DNA of 64,000 nucleotides, from contig NZ_CP113162.1 in the NCBI RefSeq assembly GCF_029030725.1, positions 1,672,501 to 1,736,500 of the forward strand, in the 5' to 3' direction. This DNA comes from [Pseudomonas] carboxydohydrogena. GTDB lineage: Bacteria; Pseudomonadota; Alphaproteobacteria; Rhizobiales; Xanthobacteraceae. The number at the start of each line of letters is the position of its first letter. Positions within the stretch are counted from its first letter, which is position 1. Of this stretch, positions 59,660 to 64,000 are shown piece after piece. The notes beneath the pieces were generated by a model. The model ran no database searches, was not told the DNA's origin, and was given only the letters and a program-made list of their open reading frames with translations. Made by a program: the position numbers and the translations under genes.

Positions 59660-60391
59660 ATGACCGACTCGCATGACCCGTCCCGGAGCCCTGACGCGTC
59701 CATGCGGGCGCGCGCGTTCGCGGTTCATCTATTGACAGCCTCGGGAGCGGCGCTGGCCCTGCTGGCTTTGCTGGAGGCGGTCCGCGAGCATTGGACGATG
59801 ATGTTCGTCTGGCTGGGCGTGGCGCTTGTCATCGATGGCATCGACGGGCCGCTTGCACGCCGCTTCGGCGTCCCCGATGTGTTGCCGGACTGGTCGGGCG
59901 ACACACTCGATCTCGTCGTGGATTTCCTGACCTATGTGTTTGTCCCGGCCTATGCGATCATGGCGAGCAAATTGCTGTTGCCGATTGCGGGGCCGCTGGT
60001 TGGAATAGCTATCGTCATGTCGGGCGCTCTGTATTTCGCCGACCGGCGCATGAAGACCGACGACAACCATTTTCGCGGTTTCCCCGCGCTGTGGAATGCG
60101 GCGGCGTTCTATCTGCTGCTGCTCAAGCCATCGCCGGGTGTTGCGACCCTTGTGTTGGCTGTCTTTGTCATCCTGACATTCGTGCCGTTTCACACTCTGC
60201 ATCCGCTGCGCACGTTGCGCTGGCGGCCGCTGACGCTGGTCCTGATCGGCGTCTGGGCGGTGCTGGCGATCTTCACGATCGTGGCGGATTTCAACGTGCC
60301 GGCCGCAGTGAAGATCGCGCTGTGCGCAATCGGCGGATATGTGCTGTTTTCCGATCTTGTTGTGCGAACCTATAGCCGGATCACATCATGA
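59660..60391 (+). CDS. pcs: Phosphatidylcholine synthase
   Basis: 243 residues, an integral membrane CDP-alcohol phosphotransferase. The motif DGPLARRFGVPDVLPDWSGD (with GDTLDLVVD following) fits the Pcs pattern DG-X2-AR-...-P-X3-G-X3-D-X3-D, which distinguishes it from other family members. Pcs condenses CDP-diacylglycerol with choline to make phosphatidylcholine, a lipid of plant- and animal-associated Alphaproteobacteria. GGGGTGG precedes the ATG closely. The stop overlaps the next start (ATGA). Confidence 0.93.
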   Translation: MTDSHDPSRSPDASMRARAFAVHLLTASGAALALLALLEAVREHWTMMFVWLGVALVIDGIDGPLARRFGVPDVLPDWSGDTLDLVVDFLTYVFVPAYAIMASKLLLPIAGPLVGIAIVMSGALYFADRRMKTDDNHFRGFPALWNAAAFYLLLLKPSPGVATLVLAVFVILTFVPFHTLHPLRTLRWRPLTLVLIGVWAVLAIFTIVADFNVPAAVKIALCAIGGYVLFSDLVVRTYSRITS

Positions 60392-61143
60392 TGGATTTAC
60401 TGACCAGCGCCGAAGCATGGGCTGCATTGTTGACATTGACAGCTCTCGAAATCGTTCTCGGCATCGATAACGTGATCTTTCTGTCGGTGATTGTGTCACG
60501 AATCCCTCCGGAGCAGGCGAAAAGCGCCCGCCGGATCGGCCTCGCCCTGGCTCTGATTTTCCGCATCCTGCTTTTGTCGATGCTGGTGTGGCTGATCGGG
60601 TTGACCGCGCCGGTTCTCACAGTGAAGGGCATCGATCTGTCGTGGCGCGACCTGATTCTGATTGGCGGCGGCCTGTTCCTGATCGCGAAGGCCACGCATG
60701 AAATTCACGCCGAGGTGGAAGGCCCGACCGACGGCGAGGTGGTTGCGTCGCGGTCGTCGAATGCGTTCGCCTGGGTGATCGTGCAGATCGTGGTGATCGA
60801 CATCATCTTCTCGCTGGATTCCGTCATCACGGCGATCGGCATGGCGCAGGATCTGCGGATCATGATCGCGGCCGTCATCATCGCCTGCGCGGTGATGTAT
60901 ATCTCGTCGGGGCCGGTGGCGGCGTTTGTCGCGGAATATCCCACCACCAAGATGCTGGCGCTGGCGTTCCTGGTGCTGATCGGCGTGGCGCTCGTCGCCG
61001 ACGGTCTCAGTTTTCACATCCCGCGCGCTTACATCTATAGCGCCATCGTGTTTTCCGCCGCGGTGGAGACGTTCAATGTTCTGGCGAAGCGCAACCGGCG
61101 CAAGCACAGGATGTTCCGGCAGGCCGCCGATCCTCCACGTTGA
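60388..61143 (+). CDS. TerC-family integral membrane protein
   Basis: 251 residues with about seven hydrophobic segments. LTALEIVLGIDNVIFLSVIV and VVIDIIFSLDSVITAIGMAQ are the paired Asp-containing helices that define TerC/Alx proteins, linked to metal (Mn) or tellurite handling. ATG overlaps the pcs stop, so the two are coupled; no known pathway joins them. The C-terminus is basic (KRNRRKHRMFRQ). Confidence 0.92.
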   Translation: MMDLLTSAEAWAALLTLTALEIVLGIDNVIFLSVIVSRIPPEQAKSARRIGLALALIFRILLLSMLVWLIGLTAPVLTVKGIDLSWRDLILIGGGLFLIAKATHEIHAEVEGPTDGEVVASRSSNAFAWVIVQIVVIDIIFSLDSVITAIGMAQDLRIMIAAVIIACAVMYISSGPVAAFVAEYPTTKMLALAFLVLIGVALVADGLSFHIPRAYIYSAIVFSAAVETFNVLAKRNRRKHRMFRQAADPPR

Positions 61144-61195
61144 CATTTGCCGCCCGATGCATTTCCGTCTGCGCAAGTAGTGCAGGGAGAAAACG

Positions 61196-62170
61196 ATGAT
61201 CAAGGCTGTGCGGGTGCACAAACTCGGGGGACCGGACGTCCTGACCTATGAGGACGTCGAACTGCCTCCGCCCGGCCAGGGTGAGGTCCGTATCCGCCAT
61301 CACGCGATCGGCATCAATTTCATCGACTGCTATTTCCGCACCGGGCTGTACAAGGCGCCGAGCCTGCCGTTCACGGTCGGCCATGAGGGCGCGGGCGAAA
61401 TCACGGCGGTCGGGCCGGGCGTGACGAATTTCCATCCCGGTGATCGGGTGGCTTATTACCTCAACCTCGGCGCATACGCGACCGAGCGCAACGCGCCCGC
61501 AGACAGGCTCGTCAAGTTGCCCGATCACATCACCTACGAGCAGGGTGCTGTCTTGATGCTGAAGGGCCTGACGGTCTGGTATCTTCTGCACAAGACGTTT
61601 CATGTTCAGCCGGGCAACCGCGTGCTGATTCACGCAGCGGCGGGCGGCATCGGGCTGCTTGCGTGCCAGTGGGCCAAGGCGCTCGGTGCAACCGTGATCG
61701 GAACCGCCGGTTCAAAGGAGAAGGCCGATCTCGCGCTGGCGAACGGCTGTGACCACGTCATCCTCTACAAGGAGGAAGATTTCGCCGAGCGCGTGAAGCA
61801 GATCAGCCGGGGCGAACTGTGCGACGTGGTCTATGACGGCGTCGGCAAGGACACGTTCCAGGGTTCGCTGCGGTCGTTGAAGAAGCGCGGCCTGATGGTC
61901 AGCTTCGGCAATGCGTCCGGCGCAGTGCCGCCGTTCTCGGTCAATGAACTCAACACGCATGGGTCGCTGTTCATCACGCGCCCCAAGCTCGCCGATCATA
62001 TCGGCACGCGCAAGGAATTGATCGAGGGAGCGGATGCGCTGTTCGCCGCCGTGATCGACGGCACGCTGCATGTGCCGATCAACCGCGCCTATGCGCTCAA
62101 GGATGCTGCCAAGGCGCATATCGATCTTGAGAGCCGGGTCACGACCGGCGCGTCGGTGCTCAAACCGTAA
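61196..62170 (+). CDS. NADPH:quinone oxidoreductase (MDR family)
   Basis: 324 residues, a zinc-free medium-chain reductase. INFIDCYFRTGLYKAPSLPF and GHEGAGEITAVGPGVTNFHP open the catalytic part, and LIHAAAGGIGLLACQWAKAL is the NADPH-binding loop. LYKEEDFAERVKQISRGELC and the end match quinone oxidoreductase 1-type proteins, which reduce quinones or act on alkenals. GGGAGA precedes the ATG. A repeat element follows its stop. Confidence 0.93.
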   Translation: MIKAVRVHKLGGPDVLTYEDVELPPPGQGEVRIRHHAIGINFIDCYFRTGLYKAPSLPFTVGHEGAGEITAVGPGVTNFHPGDRVAYYLNLGAYATERNAPADRLVKLPDHITYEQGAVLMLKGLTVWYLLHKTFHVQPGNRVLIHAAAGGIGLLACQWAKALGATVIGTAGSKEKADLALANGCDHVILYKEEDFAERVKQISRGELCDVVYDGVGKDTFQGSLRSLKKRGLMVSFGNASGAVPPFSVNELNTHGSLFITRPKLADHIGTRKELIEGADALFAAVIDGTLHVPINRAYALKDAAKAHIDLESRVTTGASVLKP

Positions 62171-62174
62171 ATTT

Positions 62175-62256
62175 GTCATTGCGAGGAGCGTCAGCGACGA
62201 AGCAATCCAGCTTTTGTCTTGTGGCGCTGGATTGCTTCGCTTCGCTCGCAATGACG
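62175..62256. repeat. Palindromic repeat element, copy 3
   Basis: GTCATTGCGAGGAGCGTCAGC...GCAATCCAG and CTGGATTGCTTCGCTTCG...CTCGCAATGACG with a 16-base spacer, between the quinone oxidoreductase and convergent rimO genes. Same orientation as copy 2. Confidence 0.93.
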
Positions 62257-62258
62257 AT

Positions 62259-63581
62259 TTAAAACCCCACAACGCTGCCGTGCAGGTCGTATTCGTCCGC
62301 GCGTTCGATCTTCGCGGTAACGATGTCGCCGACCTTCAGCGGACGGCGGCTCGCGACATAGACCGAACCGTCGATCTGCGGCGCGTCGGCCTTAGAGCGG
62401 CCCTTTGCGACGCTTGGCCCGATCTCGTCGATGATGATTTGCTGGCGGGTGCCGACCTTGCGCTTCAAGCGACGCGCGGAAATCTTCTGCTGGCGCGCCA
62501 TCAGCGCGTTCCAGCGCACGGTCTTGATCTCGTCAGGCACGGGCTTGTCGAGTGTGTTCGAGGTGGCGCCCGCGACGGGCTCGTATTTGAAGCAGCCGAG
62601 GCGGTCGATCTGCGCCTCGTCGAGCCAGTCGAGCAGATCCTGGAATTCGGATTCGGTCTCGCCCGGAAAGCCGACGATGAAGGTCGAGCGCAGCGTGAGG
62701 TCGGGGCATTGCTCGCGCCATTTGTGGATGCGCGCAAGCGTCTTGTCCTGCGCGGCCGGACGGCGCATGCGCTTGAGCACTTCGGTGTTGGCGTGCTGGA
62801 ACGGAATGTCGAGATAGGGAAGGATGTTGCCGCCCATCAGCGGAATGACATCGTCGACATGCGGGTAGGGGTAGACATATTGCAGCCGCACCCATGCGCC
62901 GAGTTCGCCAAGCTCACGCGCAAGATCGAGGAATTTGGCGCGGACCTCGCGGTCTTTCCATGGACTCGACTCATATTTGATGTCGATGCCGTAAGCCGAG
63001 GTGTCCTGCGAGACGACCAGCAATTCCTTGACACCGGCCGCGACGAGCTTCTCTGCCTCACGTAGCACGTCGCTCGCCGGACGCGAGACAAGATCGCCGC
63101 GCAGCTTCGGGATGATGCAGAAGGTGCAGCGGTTGTTGCAGCCCTCTGAAATCTTCAGATAGGCATAGTGCCGTGGCGTCAGCTTGATGCCCTGCGGCGG
63201 CACGAGATCGAGATGCGGATTGTGCATCGGCGGCAAGGCACGATGCACGGCATCCAGCACGCTTTCATATTGCTGCGGGCCGGTGATCGACAGGACGTTC
63301 GGATATTCCTTTTCGATCTGCTCGGGCTCGGCGCCCATGCAGCCGGTGACGATGACCTTGCCGTTTTCCGCCATGGCCTCGCCGATCGCGCCGAGCGATT
63401 CCTGCTTGGCGCTGTCGAGAAACCCGCAGGTGTTGACGATGACGATGTCCGCGCCGTCGTGCTTGCGGGCAAGCTCATATCCCTCCGCGCGCAGGCGGGT
63501 GATGATGCGCTCGGAATCCACCAGTGCCTTGGGGCATCCCAGGGAGACGAAGCTGATTTTGGGCGCGCTGGCCGTGGTCAT
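62259..63581 (-). CDS. rimO: Ribosomal protein S12 methylthiotransferase RimO
   Basis: 440 residues. [26 protein letters not shown] and [12 protein letters not shown] hold the three N-terminal Cys for one iron-sulfur cluster, and [20 protein letters not shown] the radical-SAM CX3CX2C. A TRAM domain closes the protein ([20 protein letters not shown]). RimO methylthiolates Asp88 of S12. The single gene sits between a repeat and the transporter promoter region. Confidence 0.98.
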   Translation of the reverse strand: MTTASAPKISFVSLGCPKALVDSERIITRLRAEGYELARKHDGADIVIVNTCGFLDSAKQESLGAIGEAMAENGKVIVTGCMGAEPEQIEKEYPNVLSITGPQQYESVLDAVHRALPPMHNPHLDLVPPQGIKLTPRHYAYLKISEGCNNRCTFCIIPKLRGDLVSRPASDVLREAEKLVAAGVKELLVVSQDTSAYGIDIKYESSPWKDREVRAKFLDLARELGELGAWVRLQYVYPYPHVDDVIPLMGGNILPYLDIPFQHANTEVLKRMRRPAAQDKTLARIHKWREQCPDLTLRSTFIVGFPGETESEFQDLLDWLDEAQIDRLGCFKYEPVAGATSNTLDKPVPDEIKTVRWNALMARQQKISARRLKRKVGTRQQIIIDEIGPSVAKGRSKADAPQIDGSVYVASRRPLKVGDIVTAKIERADEYDLHGSVVGF

Positions 63582-63941
63582 GATCAGGGGGTCCGTTGAA
63601 AGCGGATGGCTATCCCTGATCGTGGGTCATTTCAAGGCACTATCTCCCTACGAAATAGGCATTTTCCGTGTTTTCGGCCCTCTGCTCCGGAAGTGCCGTG
63701 CCCAAAGCATGGGCGAATGCTTCGACATCGTGCATCTCCAAACGTCAGACGGGCATCAGCATGCGCCCTTGACCAATTCGACGCCCACAATTTCGCGATC
63801 TGCGCCGCTTTGAAGCATTTGGCACGGTGATTGCTCTGCAAGGGGTGGGTCAATCGAGACCTGTCAGCGAGCCGATGCCGTTCGGTTGAGGCTTGCTGCT
63901 GGGCCGCGCCGGTTCCAGCGATGAACCACAGAGGAGCTTCG
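63582..63941. other. Upstream region of the formate/nitrite transporter gene
   Basis: 360 bases separating rimO and the transporter gene. No gene is supported here. It carries a sigma-54 promoter at 63819-63835, and AGAGGAG before the transporter start at 63942. Enhancer-binding sites for the activator should lie within about 150 bases upstream of the promoter, but I cannot name one. Confidence 0.6.
63819..63835 (+). promoter_or_regulatory. Sigma-54 (RpoN) promoter of the formate/nitrite transporter gene
   Basis: TTGGCACGGTGATTGCT, an exact match to the consensus YTGGCACGRNNNTTGCW with GG and GC ten bases apart. It lies 107 bases before the transporter ATG and points toward it. Confidence 0.85.
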
Positions 63942-64000
63942 ATGTCTTATCTCGCACCTTCGGAATTCGTCACCAAGATGGTGGACGCAGGGGAATCCAA
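63942..64000 (+). CDS. Formate/nitrite transporter family protein, 5' end only
   Basis: The last 59 bases read MSYLAPSEFVTKMVDAGES, the conserved opening of FocA/NirC-like formate/nitrite channels, whose N-terminal helix closes the pore. AGAGGAG precedes the ATG and a sigma-54 promoter lies upstream. The rest is beyond the window, so only the start and likely family can be given. Confidence 0.72.
   Translation, partial: MSYLAPSEFVTKMVDAGES

Noticed and set aside
63606-63830. Short open frames upstream of the formate/nitrite transporter
   Set aside because: No ribosome site, no family signal, and they run through the sigma-54 promoter.

Overview
The window is a high-GC, gene-dense chromosomal segment of an alphaproteobacterium, most likely family Nitrobacteraceae/Bradyrhizobiaceae (Afipia, Oligotropha, Bradyrhizobium, Rhodopseudomonas or Nitrobacter relatives). 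Pointers are an alphaproteobacterial LexA box (GTTC-N7-GTTC) before uvrA, a bacterial phosphatidylcholine synthase, an Omp25/Omp31-type barrel protein, an IalB-family protein, a Bradyrhizobium-type beta-1,3/1,6-glucan (ndvB/ndvC) locus, and a family of palindromic repeats with GCGAAGCAATCCAG arms. I see no prophage, CRISPR array, transposase or integrase.

Layout. 0-6.5 kb: the start of an AAA ATP-binding protein (minus), then yajC-secD-secF followed by stop/start-overlapped homologues of the complex I assembly factors NDUFAF3 and NDUFAF6, with trmFO convergent. 6.5-11.8 kb: small stress- and envelope-type genes (DUF1127, a frameshifted PCuAC copper chaperone, DUF2189, DUF3597, a Tat-exported FAH-family protein, two tandem mini-GNAT paralogues, an SPW protein). 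11.8-20 kb: uvrA with a LexA box, an outer-membrane barrel, ssb, gyrA. 20-24.1 kb: coaD, two cyclophilins, queA, tgt. 24.1-27.4 kb: a zinc-ribbon-like small protein, cysK, a soluble chemoreceptor, tRNA-Lys.

27.5-33.8 kb is the most accessory-like part: a heavy-metal RND efflux pair with a small His-rich exported protein, and an oxalate/formate-type MFS gene that looks like a deletion chimera, with an AT-rich upstream region. 33.8-39.5 kb is the beta-glucan locus. 39.5-51.6 kb holds a SPOR-like protein, glmU, glmS, a DUF502 protein, recG, sdhE and mfd. 51.7-57.9 kb has a PRC-barrel protein, a protein with a degenerate GGDEF domain, a degenerate adenylate-forming protein coupled to an oligopeptide-type binding protein, and an IalB protein. 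57.9-63.6 kb has hspQ, a UbiH-type hydroxylase, pcs, a TerC protein, a quinone oxidoreductase and rimO. The window ends 59 bases into a formate/nitrite transporter gene with a consensus sigma-54 promoter.

Most genes are housekeeping. The points most worth a second look are the sigma-54 promoter at the right edge, the truncated and fused OxlT-like transporter, the G7 frameshift in the copper chaperone, the apparent ATT start in one of the paired GNAT genes, the two degenerate enzyme-like proteins, and the three-copy palindromic repeat. I found no convincing wholly new multi-gene system.
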